A DNA stretch of 12,582 bases from Candidatus Dojkabacteria bacterium (GTDB lineage Bacteria; Patescibacteria; Dojkabacteria; SC72): positions 1 to 12,582 of the forward strand of contig JALNYV010000032.1 of assembly GCA_023229785.1 (NCBI GenBank). Direction: 5' to 3'. Position 1 is the stretch's first letter, and every line of letters begins with the position of its first letter. The translations under genes and the position numbers were made by a program. The notes under the pieces are model-generated. The model ran no database searches. It was not told where the DNA came from and was given only the letters and a program-made list of their open reading frames with translations. This document shows positions 6,382 through 12,078 of the stretch, piece by piece.

Positions 6382-6443
6382 GCAAACGCAAGATCTAAAT
6401 AGTGGCTGAGCAAGCGATGCCACTATTTACATCTTGTGTTTGC
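6382..6443. repeat. 62-nt near-perfect stem-loop
   Basis: GCAAAC (6382-6387) pairs with GTTTGC (6438-6443), CAAGAT (6389-6394) with ATCTTG (6431-6436), and TAAATAGTGGC (6396-6406) with GCCACTATTTA (6419-6429), giving 23 Watson-Crick pairs and a 12-nt loop. The only breaks are one G opposite T, which would be a G-U pair in a plus-strand RNA, and one C-C mismatch. The GTTTGC side can also pair with GCAAA at 6461-6465. Confidence 0.8.
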
Positions 6444-6505
6444 ACAACAGCCAGCAGGCTGCAAAGCGTGCACAATCCAAACATGCTTTATAGATTTGAT
6501 TAATG

Positions 6506-6525
6506 AAGAACTCGGCAGAGTTCTT
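6506..6525. terminator. 8-bp hairpin downstream of the radical SAM gene
   Basis: AAGAACTC and GAGTTCTT form a perfect 8-bp stem around a GGCA loop. It lies 28 nt past the stop of the radical SAM gene, between it and the GC-rich island. It may end that transcript or mark the end of a plus-strand RNA from the island. No strong T-run follows on either strand, so a terminator role is uncertain. Confidence 0.4.
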
Positions 6526-6552
6526 AAGCAATATAAATATATAAATGTTATG

Positions 6553-7512
6553 TTATGGATTGTCCTGCCACTGTTCCCAAGTTTGCTTTCTAAAGTTATT
6601 CCTTAGATATGTCCATGATTGTATTGATTGATATATCAATTTATTTTTATCAGTGATGCATGCAATATCACGCATGAAATACACTAAGCATTTATGATCT
6701 CTTAAGAAGTTAATTCTTTTAATCACATCATTATTGATGTCCATTGATGGGTGGCAATATAGATAGAATCTGCAAGACCATTTATTAAAATACTTTTCTA
6801 GGATCCAGATCTTAGATTCAAACAATGGAAGTAAATTAATATCATCAAATGCAAAATAATATTCTCCTATATAATTTAATTTTCTTAGCATGATAGCCAT
6901 TTCTTCATTAAGTAATCTAAAATCAAGTCCTTGTGCAAAACAGCATGCAATTTGTTTATCAATTAATTCTTGCAATACTTCTTTCCATTTAGGATAAGCC
7001 AGAATATTATTATCATAGAATCTAACTTTAGGATGTTTTACAATTTGTGAGATCTCACGATATTTATAAATATTCCCCTCTTTTTTTGGCACAAAACAAA
7101 AACTACAATTTCTTGGACAGCCTCTTGTAATAAATCCGTAAGAGTATTCTTTTTCATTATAGATGGAATAATCTTCAATACAATCATCAATTTCTTGTGG
7201 CAGTTTTTTACAAACATTATAACCAGTGCCTCCATACTCAACTTCACATTTTCCACGTACAAAAGTTTTATATCTATTAGAATTAAAGATCATTGACAAG
7301 AACACTTTTTCATATTTTGAACCATTGATAACTTTACGCCTTTTTTGTTTTTTATGATTATTAAAGAAATCATAATGTAGTTTTTTAAAATCCACAATAT
7401 AGCCCTGAGATTTGTAAAAAGATGATAACTTCATCAAGGCTATATTTGGATATTTGCAGTCAACATCAACAAGCAATATTTTTTTGATCTTGTTTTCCAT
7501 AATCGTGTCCAT
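6553..7512 (-). CDS. Radical SAM protein with degenerate B12-binding-like N-terminal domain
   Basis: This 319-aa protein shows a Rossmann-like first strand and helix at residues 10-42 (KILLVDVDCK, then PNIALMKLSSFYKSQGY) resembling the B12-binding domain of radical SAM enzymes but without the cobalamin-binding His pattern. The radical SAM core has the cluster motif GCPRNCSFC with C132-x3-C136-x2-C139, which holds the 4Fe-4S cluster that splits S-adenosylmethionine. FYDNNILA (165-172) and GLDFRLLN (195-202) fit later barrel strands. Relatives are known in bacteriophages, with unknown substrates. The start could also be Met5. It overlaps the upstream 55-aa gene and ends its operon. The substrate cannot be deduced; nucleic-acid or protein modification are both possible. 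Confidence 0.85.
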   Translation of the reverse strand: MDTIMENKIKKILLVDVDCKYPNIALMKLSSFYKSQGYIVDFKKLHYDFFNNHKKQKRRKVINGSKYEKVFLSMIFNSNRYKTFVRGKCEVEYGGTGYNVCKKLPQEIDDCIEDYSIYNEKEYSYGFITRGCPRNCSFCFVPKKEGNIYKYREISQIVKHPKVRFYDNNILAYPKWKEVLQELIDKQIACCFAQGLDFRLLNEEMAIMLRKLNYIGEYYFAFDDINLLPLFESKIWILEKYFNKWSCRFYLYCHPSMDINNDVIKRINFLRDHKCLVYFMRDIACITDKNKLIYQSIQSWTYLRNNFRKQTWEQWQDNP

Positions 7513-7633
7513 TCAAAATGTTCTTTGCTTTTTTCAGTATTTCTTTACTTTCGTTTGTAATATTTTCGCGTATGCAGACTAGATTAACTGCTCTTTGCAA
7601 TATGATCCAGTTTTCTTTGGATATTTCAACCAT
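7466..7633 (-). CDS. Small helical protein of 55 aa
   Basis: This frame starts MVEISKENWIILQRAV and is mostly helical, with a lysine-rich middle (SKEILKKAKNIL). It starts just after the stop of the OB-fold-like gene and overlaps the start of the radical SAM gene by 47 nt. The tight packing and sensible composition support it being real. No family is recognised. Its residues 1-41 lie outside any other gene; only the tail overlaps. Confidence 0.55.
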   Translation of the reverse strand: MVEISKENWIILQRAVNLVCIRENITNESKEILKKAKNILNGHDYGKQDQKNIAC

Positions 7634-7634
7634 T

Positions 7635-8075
7635 TTATTTAAAAGATTCTTTAGCTTTGTTAACTAGATTAATTGCAACTTCCATTAATGGCTCAGTTTT
7701 CAATCCATCTAATTTCTCAGATTTTGAAATTAATGCAATTAAAATATCTTTAGCATATGATGTATAAATAGACGTATCTTTCATGGATCTTGCTTCAACA
7801 ATTTCTTTATTAACTGTAACTGGCGCAGCTTTTATTGTATCTATAGATCTTATGAACTTACGCAGATTTTTAAATCCACGATCATTTACTGCAATTTCAA
7901 CTTCAACTTTCTGTCCAAAATGTTTTTTTAATTCTGTGATGATATCAAACTCAAAACAACTAAAGTTTCCTTTATCTGTTTCAATTTGAAAATATTTTCT
8001 TCCAGCACTTGAAGCCTTATCATTTATTGCAATGATTTCAATTATTTCTTCTGATTTGGTTTCTTTGTTTTCCAT
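7635..8075 (-). CDS. OB-fold-like protein, putative single-stranded DNA binding
   Basis: The protein has 146 aa. Residues 10-75 have an alternating beta pattern typical of an OB fold (IIEIIAIN, then KYFQIETDKGNFSCFEFDI, then VEVEIAVNDRGFKNLRKF), with a conserved-style GFKNLRKF strand seen in phage nucleic-acid-binding proteins. Residues 90-146 are helical, possibly for partner contact or oligomerisation. No zinc motif is present. It would be the genome's single-strand DNA-binding protein and one of very few replication-type proteins seen. A G-rich stretch, AAGGGGG, upstream of the ATG may act as ribosome-binding site. The assignment rests on pattern only. Confidence 0.55.
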   Translation of the reverse strand: MENKETKSEEIIEIIAINDKASSAGRKYFQIETDKGNFSCFEFDIITELKKHFGQKVEVEIAVNDRGFKNLRKFIRSIDTIKAAPVTVNKEIVEARSMKDTSIYTSYAKDILIALISKSEKLDGLKTEPLMEVAINLVNKAKESFK

Positions 8076-8096
8076 ATCTTATTTTACCCCCTTACA

Positions 8097-8246
8097 TTAT
8101 TTTAGATCTCTATGTCTTTTCTTAACTTCAACTTTCCAGTATAATTGTGCTACATAATTTAAAAACTCTTTCCATGTTAATTTGCTATGATCTTTAGCAC
8201 GAATAAAATTACTATTTTCTTCTACTGTAAATCTTAATTCTTTCAT
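8097..8246 (-). CDS. Small basic protein of 49 aa
   Basis: The frame begins MKELRFTVEENSNF and ends VKKRHRDLK. It contains LTWKEFLNYVAQLYWK, a likely amphipathic helix, and a basic C-terminus. Its ATG overlaps the stop of the upstream gene in an ATGA junction, the arrangement used elsewhere in this genome, and it fills an otherwise empty 150-nt gap. Family unknown; the basic tail could contact nucleic acid. Confidence 0.6.
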   Translation of the reverse strand: MKELRFTVEENSNFIRAKDHSKLTWKEFLNYVAQLYWKVEVKKRHRDLK

Positions 8247-8458
8247 AATAATTTATCTCCTGCAAGTTTATCTATTTGTTTTTTTAATTTAAAGATTGTT
8301 CCACAATCATAGCATTTTTCAGGATAAGGATATTGACTTAAAACTTCTTTCAATAATCTTATAAATTCTTTTACATTTTCTACCATTAATACAGGAGATG
8401 GATAACACATATCAGCATCTTCGCATATATGTTTACTTAGATTAAATTCTTGTGTCAT
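8243..8458 (-). CDS. Small protein of 71 aa with CxxC motif
   Basis: The start is taken at ATG 8456-8458 (MTQEFNL). An in-frame GTG exists 15 nt upstream, but the TATA box lies 25 nt before this ATG, so a leaderless transcript would begin here. The protein has a helix at about residues 25-42 and cysteines at 12, 18, 49 and 52, the last two as CYDC. Together they could bind one zinc ion. It is the first gene of an operon that includes the OB-fold-like and radical SAM proteins. No family is recognised. Confidence 0.6.
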   Translation of the reverse strand: MTQEFNLSKHICEDADMCYPSPVLMVENVKEFIRLLKEVLSQYPYPEKCYDCGTIFKLKKQIDKLAGDKLL

Positions 8459-8479
8459 AGAAATACTACTCACTCACTA

Positions 8480-8487
8480 TATATAAA
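8480..8487 (-). promoter_or_regulatory. TATA box of the OB-fold/radical SAM operon
   Basis: The minus strand reads TATATAAA inside a longer alternating AT run, after a purine-rich AAAAAGAAAAGA upstream element. The centre is 25 nt from the ATG at 8458, which implies a leaderless message and decides the start of the first gene. Confidence 0.6.
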
Positions 8488-8497
8488 TCTTTTCTTT

Positions 8498-8677
8498 TTA
8501 ATCTTTTTCTCGTCGCTGTTCATATTTTTCAATTTGATACTTTTCAAACTCTATGCATAAAACATGAGCATGATTATAACACTGATTATATTTTTCATAA
8601 TCTGGGCACAAATCATTGGGACATTTAAATCCTCGTGCAGATAATTCAATCAGTTTTTCTAATTCTTCTTTTTCCAT
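8498..8677 (-). CDS. Small cysteine/histidine-rich protein of 59 aa
   Basis: The frame starts MEKEELEKLIELSARGF one base after the stop of the upstream surface protein and ends RREKD. The middle holds C19 (KCPNDLC), C24, C33, H36, H38 and C41 (QCYNHAHVLC), a plausible single zinc site between two charged helices. It is the last gene of the fibre operon and stops just before the next promoter. No known family; a zinc-stabilised helical mini-protein is all that can be said. Confidence 0.6.
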   Translation of the reverse strand: MEKEELEKLIELSARGFKCPNDLCPDYEKYNQCYNHAHVLCIEFEKYQIEKYEQRREKD

Positions 8678-8678
8678 T

Positions 8679-9185
8679 TTAGATTATAATCACATTAATA
8701 TTGCTTGGATTTAGATCTCCTCCTGCTTCTGTATAATAAATGCAACAACTTATGCTATCAACTTGTTGTGAAAAAGCAATTCTTTCGCTTCTTACTCTAA
8801 AATTAGCATTTGATAATTCTTCTATTGTCCATGTTCTACTGAATGTATCTGTTGCTCCTCCAAAATCATTTAAAGTATCTGCTGCTCCTGTAAAAGATTT
8901 TTGTTTATTTAATGTTGTATATGTTGTTCCTCCATCCCAACTTAATTCCACTTCATTAATTGCAGTATTTGTTGAAACTGTGGGTAATGCTTCTAATCTG
9001 ACTATTATTCCATTAATTGTTGCTCCTGCTGGTATTGAAAAACTAAAATTATAATAATCTTGCATATAATTATTTGAATTAATACTTGCTCTAATATCGT
9101 TACTTGTTAATGCATTTGTTGGACTTGTCCATTGATTATAATCTTCTCCAGTATTTGCTGGATATAAAAATCCTGTATCTGCCAT
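8679..9185 (-). CDS. Beta-rich virion surface protein (fibre-associated)
   Basis: This 168-aa protein is rich in Thr, Ser, Asn and Gly, with predicted beta strands throughout (for example NFSFSIPAGATINGIIVRLE and AINEVELSWDGGTTYTTL) and no helices apart from a short WTIEELSNA. It resembles beta-sandwich domains found in phage tail or fibre proteins. Its ATG overlaps the stop of the previous fibre gene (TAATG), so the two are probably made together. A pair of cysteines (SISCCIYY) lies near the C-terminus. Exact family not recognised. Confidence 0.65.
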   Translation of the reverse strand: MADTGFLYPANTGEDYNQWTSPTNALTSNDIRASINSNNYMQDYYNFSFSIPAGATINGIIVRLEALPTVSTNTAINEVELSWDGGTTYTTLNKQKSFTGAADTLNDFGGATDTFSRTWTIEELSNANFRVRSERIAFSQQVDSISCCIYYTEAGGDLNPSNINVIII

Positions 9186-9811
9186 TATAGAACTCTTAAC
9201 AATTCTAAATAAATTGTTGCTCCACTTATTGCAGTTATTGAATTTACATTAACTCTGACTATATCTCCTCCACTAAGATCTGTAGTCCAGCCTGTTAATG
9301 TTGAATCTTCTTTGATTATTGCACCACTAAGTCTTAATGTTGCACCAGAAGAAATAAGATTTGCTCCACTTGGTGGGAATAATGATGGAATATTTTTCCA
9401 TAAAGAACAATCTATTAATATTGCACCGCTTGCATTTTTAGTATAGATTCCTGCTTTAGTAATCTTACAATTATATGGGATCTTAAAATCTCCTTTAATA
9501 CCTGTTGTTATTAATGATCCTCCATTATCCATTATAAAATTAATTCCATTAACTAAAACATTTGTATTTAATGTCACATTTCCACTATTAACTGCAAAGT
9601 GAGATCCAGAATACTGAGAAATTCCTTTAACTGCTGTTGTTGCAGTTACTAATGGGCACTCATAATAATTTGTTGTGCTCCATGTGCTCCCAGATCCAAC
9701 TTTAAATCTTCTAGTATCTTTCTCAAACCCTAATTCTCCATCAGTTAATACTGGATTTCCACTAATCCACTGTCCCGAAATATCTCTCCTTAATTGAATT
9801 TGTACTGCCAT
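9185..9811 (-). CDS. Tail-fibre-like protein with Mtd-type N-terminal domain
   Basis: The 208-aa protein begins with the pattern of phage fibre attachment domains related to the major tropism determinant N-terminus: AVQIQLRRDISGQWISGNP, then GELGFEKDTRRFKVGSG, about residues 2-50. The rest is beta-rich and contains five SGA tripeptides (residues about 128-197). Such proteins form trimeric receptor-binding fibres. No diversity-generating retroelement or template repeat is present. Start and stop overlap the neighbours as TAATG on both sides. Confidence 0.7.
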   Translation of the reverse strand: MAVQIQLRRDISGQWISGNPVLTDGELGFEKDTRRFKVGSGSTWSTTNYYECPLVTATTAVKGISQYSGSHFAVNSGNVTLNTNVLVNGINFIMDNGGSLITTGIKGDFKIPYNCKITKAGIYTKNASGAILIDCSLWKNIPSLFPPSGANLISSGATLRLSGAIIKEDSTLTGWTTDLSGGDIVRVNVNSITAISGATIYLELLRVL

Positions 9812-10194
9812 TATGCTGTACCTCCATCTATTGCAGTAACGCCAGTATAAATACTTGACGCTGTGCCTCCATCTAAATTAGAAAGTCCTCCGCCTGTACC
9901 ACTGATTGCTGCAACTGCTCCACTGATCTCATTTATTGTTGGACTTCCTGTTAATACTGCTCCCGAAATTTCAGTTGCATATATTGTTTTATATCTTGCA
10001 GAATTTAAGCCAAGATCATATGCATTATCAGATCTAGGTCTGAGATTTCTAGTAAACATAACATTTGTACTATTTGATAATAGTCCGCTCATGTTATCCT
10101 CAAATGTTCCTGTAAGAATTTTTCCAGTAGTTTCAATATTAAAATTAGCACCACTTATATTTCCAAGCAACTTAAACCCGCTATGATCTTCCAT
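9811..10194 (-). CDS. Short fibre protein with phage-fibre repeat motif
   Basis: This 127-aa protein has a central segment, LRPRSDNAYDLGLNSARYKTIYAT (residues about 51-74), which is a classic phage tail-fibre motif that precedes intramolecular chaperone or trimerisation regions. The N-terminal part is beta-rich. The C-terminus carries DGGTA twice (internal LDGGTA and terminal IDGGTA). A TATA-like box centred 25 nt upstream suggests a leaderless operon start. It could be a separate subunit of the same fibre as the next gene, split where other viruses have one long chain. Confidence 0.65.
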   Translation of the reverse strand: MEDHSGFKLLGNISGANFNIETTGKILTGTFEDNMSGLLSNSTNVMFTRNLRPRSDNAYDLGLNSARYKTIYATEISGAVLTGSPTINEISGAVAAISGTGGGLSNLDGGTASSIYTGVTAIDGGTA

Positions 10195-10215
10195 ACTAAT
10201 ACTATTCTATTAAAA

Positions 10216-10223
10216 CTTAAAAA
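10216..10223 (-). promoter_or_regulatory. TATA box of the fibre operon
   Basis: The minus strand reads TTTTTAAG after ATAAAGA, centred 25 nt before the fibre ATG at 10194. The ATAAAGATTT context is shared with the capsid promoter near 11575. It lies in the 65-nt gap after the major capsid gene. Confidence 0.5.
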
Positions 10224-10259
10224 TCTTTATGTCTTGGGCTTCTAAATAAGAATTTGACA

Positions 10260-11135
10260 CTATGCTGTACCGTCATCAGTACCTTTAATCCAGACTATTG
10301 CATAAGGGTTTGTTACTTGAGTAACTCCGATCTCCCATGCTCTGATAGTCGTTTTTATTCCAGGATCTTCTATTGTCTTTACAGTTAATGGTACTGCTTC
10401 TTTCCATGTTGCAGCTTCTCCTTTAACAATAACTAATGCTCCAGAAGCTGTTACACTATTTGAGACTACAATATTAAGACCTGCTAAACTTCCGGCATTT
10501 CCATTACTTGTGACATTTGCACTAATGCTTGGGAATTGTGCACCTTTTTCTGCTAACCATCTGACTATTGATCTATGATCTCTTTGATTAACAAATATAT
10601 AAGCATTATCTGAATTATAATTATAATTCTTGATCATTTGTTTTGCTCTCATAAGATCATCTATCACATTTGCACCACTTGCACTTATTAGATTACTCCA
10701 TGCTTTAGTTGCTGTTATTGTAAAAGTTTGTACTCCTGTTGCAGTTGTTAAAGCTGAGAAGATCTGATCATCTACAGCTTTAGTAACTGCTCTTGAGATC
10801 CTTAATAATGTTCTTGCAATAACATCCACTTCATTATACATCTGATCTTCCCAAGAGATAACACCCTCCATTCCATACTTTTCTAAATATGCTGATGTCT
10901 TAGTCCAGTTAGGTTCTCCATAAGGGAAAGCTGCTAATCTAGGTACTCCTTTAATTGCTGATCCTGTTCCGCCTGTTAACTCAGTTGCACCCTCTTGATA
11001 ATATGATTCTTTCCAAGAATTAGATCTATTTACTGCACAAGCTTGTTTAAACTTATATTCTTGTAATGCAAACCCATTTACTGTTGCTGTAATAGTTTCT
11101 GCTCTTAAATTTGCTTGTCCTGTTGTATCTACCAT
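10260..11135 (-). CDS. Major capsid protein (HK97 fold)
   Basis: This 291-aa protein has the composition and helix-sheet order of HK97-type capsid proteins. A flexible N-arm (1-30) is followed by an E-loop-like region around residues 31-70 and a long spine helix at about 100-129 (EVDVIARTLLRISRAVTKAVDDQIF). The P and A domains follow, with SDNAYIFVNQRDHRSIVRWL in a position typical of this family. No N-terminal scaffold or delta domain and no separate protease gene are seen, so maturation probably needs no cleavage. It starts one base after the stop of the decoration protein. The C-terminus is DDGTA. Its size is typical of a small capsid with a small genome. Confidence 0.85.
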   Translation of the reverse strand: MVDTTGQANLRAETITATVNGFALQEYKFKQACAVNRSNSWKESYYQEGATELTGGTGSAIKGVPRLAAFPYGEPNWTKTSAYLEKYGMEGVISWEDQMYNEVDVIARTLLRISRAVTKAVDDQIFSALTTATGVQTFTITATKAWSNLISASGANVIDDLMRAKQMIKNYNYNSDNAYIFVNQRDHRSIVRWLAEKGAQFPSISANVTSNGNAGSLAGLNIVVSNSVTASGALVIVKGEAATWKEAVPLTVKTIEDPGIKTTIRAWEIGVTQVTNPYAIVWIKGTDDGTA

Positions 11136-11136
11136 C

Positions 11137-11550
11137 TTATCCTAATAACCTCACTCTTACTACTTCGCTTGCGCTTGCTGTTTCTTCTGCATATCCAATA
11201 ACTGCACCAGTTAATAGATCTCCTGCAGCAGCAACTCTAATTAAATTAGTTCCAGATAAACAAACTGGTGCGCCTGCAGTAATACCTACACTTGCATTAC
11301 ATTTTAAATCGAAAACTCCAGAAGTATAACATGAAATAGTGGTTGACCCATCACTTGCAACTTTATCCATTGCTGCAATACCTGCAAATGCTTGTCCGCT
11401 TGCAGCATCTAGGTTTGCACCGCTTGCAGTATTTGGATCTTGTAATTGTAATAATGCACCTTTAGTAATTCCAACTGCATCTAAACAAGTTCTTTCTATA
11501 GGTCTTCCGCCATTAAATCCTAATTCTATGATAACTGCTTCATTTGCCAT
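11137..11550 (-). CDS. Capsid decoration (cement) protein
   Basis: This 137-aa Ala/Gly/Ser-rich beta protein matches the DUF2190-type capsid decoration family (for example ALLQLQDPNTASGANLDAA, then FAGIAAMDKVASDGSTTISC, ending VRVRLLG). These trimers sit on the outside of HK97-type capsids and stabilise them. The gene comes directly before the major capsid gene, the usual order. It is the first gene after a promoter and a 16-bp palindrome. It has three cysteines in the middle plus one near the N-terminus, which could form bonds or metal sites in the shell. Confidence 0.8.
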   Translation of the reverse strand: MANEAVIIELGFNGGRPIERTCLDAVGITKGALLQLQDPNTASGANLDAASGQAFAGIAAMDKVASDGSTTISCYTSGVFDLKCNASVGITAGAPVCLSGTNLIRVAAAGDLLTGAVIGYAEETASASEVVRVRLLG

Positions 11551-11571
11551 AAAATAAACAATAATAATAAA

Positions 11572-11579
11572 TATTTAAA
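11572..11579 (-). promoter_or_regulatory. TATA box of the capsid operon
   Basis: The minus strand reads TTTAAATA after AAAGA, centred 25 nt before the decoration-protein ATG at 11550. The spacing implies a leaderless transcript. The palindrome at 11590-11605 lies just upstream of the BRE position. Confidence 0.6.
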
Positions 11580-11589
11580 TCTTTATCTT

Positions 11590-11605
11590 ATTCGGTTAAC
11601 CGAAT
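11590..11605. promoter_or_regulatory. Perfect 16-bp palindrome, candidate operator of the capsid operon
   Basis: ATTCGGTTAACCGAAT equals its own reverse complement and sits 10 nt upstream of the capsid TATA box, touching the stop codon of the previous gene. Its position suggests an activator or repressor site controlling late genes. As RNA it could also form a short hairpin, but there is no T-run next to it. I found no second copy in the window. Confidence 0.6.
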
Positions 11606-12078
11606 TACTTTACTGTTGTACACTTTTCCCCAATATAATACATTTGACACCCTGTTAAAATATCTTCTCGATTATATTTTTTATAGGTATTTGTCATTGA
11701 TTGTATCATTCTATTATTCCAACAAAAAGGAGTTTTTTGATTTTCACTAAAACCTTTATTTAATAGCCAAGACCTACAAGATCTTGTAGAAATTAAACTA
11801 TGTTCTTTTGTTGGTGTTGTAATAGATACTACAGCTTGATTAGGATCAATCTGTGTTTTTAAAGGATTAACTATTGTTTTTCTTTCTATCACTGTCGGTG
11901 TTTGATCTTCTTGACAATTACAATCCGGACACTCTGAAACTGGGATCTCTGGACAAATCTGACAATTTGATGCTATCACTTTTGTTTTTACTGGCATAAA
12001 ACCATAACCAATGATCATACCCACTAATAAACTTACAATTATACAACTTATCAATAACCAATTATTATTTTTTTCCAT
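11605..12078 (-). CDS. Membrane-anchored protein with cysteine-rich outer domain
   Basis: The protein has 157 aa. A single hydrophobic segment at about residues 7-27, after a short charged N-terminus, acts as a signal anchor with the C-terminus outside. The outer part has a knot of five cysteines at 39-55 (C39, C42, C50, C53, C55), a Pro/Thr-rich linker, and a C-terminal domain with C101, C119, C144 and C153. The pattern suggests disulfides or a metal site. No family recognised. It overlaps the preceding membrane-protein gene by 14 nt. It could be a host-surface protein, a superinfection factor or part of a lysis/egress system. Confidence 0.7.
   Translation of the reverse strand: MEKNNNWLLISCIIVSLLVGMIIGYGFMPVKTKVIASNCQICPEIPVSECPDCNCQEDQTPTVIERKTIVNPLKTQIDPNQAVVSITTPTKEHSLISTRSCRSWLLNKGFSENQKTPFCWNNRMIQSMTNTYKKYNREDILTGCQMYYIGEKCTTVK

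Larger units (their letters stand above)
6087..6475. ncRNA. GC-rich, densely hairpinned island: candidate structured RNA or replication/packaging element
   Basis: G+C is about 62% over 6081-6480 (247 of 400 by hand count) against roughly one third elsewhere. Consecutive stems can be drawn. GCCGC-CTCGGG pairs with CCCGAG-t-GCGGC (6087-6113). TCGGTGC pairs with GCACCGA (6118-6135). A branched arm with a G9/C9 stem covers 6146-6225. Further stems are TTTCCCCC/GGGGGAAA (6248-6266), CGGCT/AGCCG (6268-6281), CTGGC/GCCAG (6296-6309), GCCTGTGCC/GGCACAGGC (6341-6375), the long stem at 6382-6443, and TGCAC-CAGCC/GGCTG-GTGCA (6441-6472). GC-rich islands in AT-rich archaeal genomes often mark RNA genes. 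The strand is undecided: one G-U pair favours plus, while a TATA-like CTATAAAG at 6486-6493 favours minus. It matches no RNA family I know. Confidence 0.5.

Noticed and set aside
6049..6423. Open frames of 124 and 104 aa on minus and 69 aa on plus in the GC-rich island
   Set aside because: They exist because stop codons are rare in GC-rich sequence. The translations are low-complexity Pro/Ala/Cys runs, they overlap each other in several frames, and they follow the hairpins, not a coding pattern.
5725..6552. tRNA gene in the non-coding region
   Set aside because: I found no T-loop consensus or cloverleaf with acceptor stem and CCA-end logic on either strand.
8459..8473. GTG start of the 71-aa protein
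   Set aside because: The TATA box is 25 nt before the downstream ATG, so a leaderless transcript would begin after this GTG.
9185..9811. Diversity-generating retroelement target in the Mtd-like fibre gene
   Set aside because: There is no reverse transcriptase gene and no template repeat in the window.
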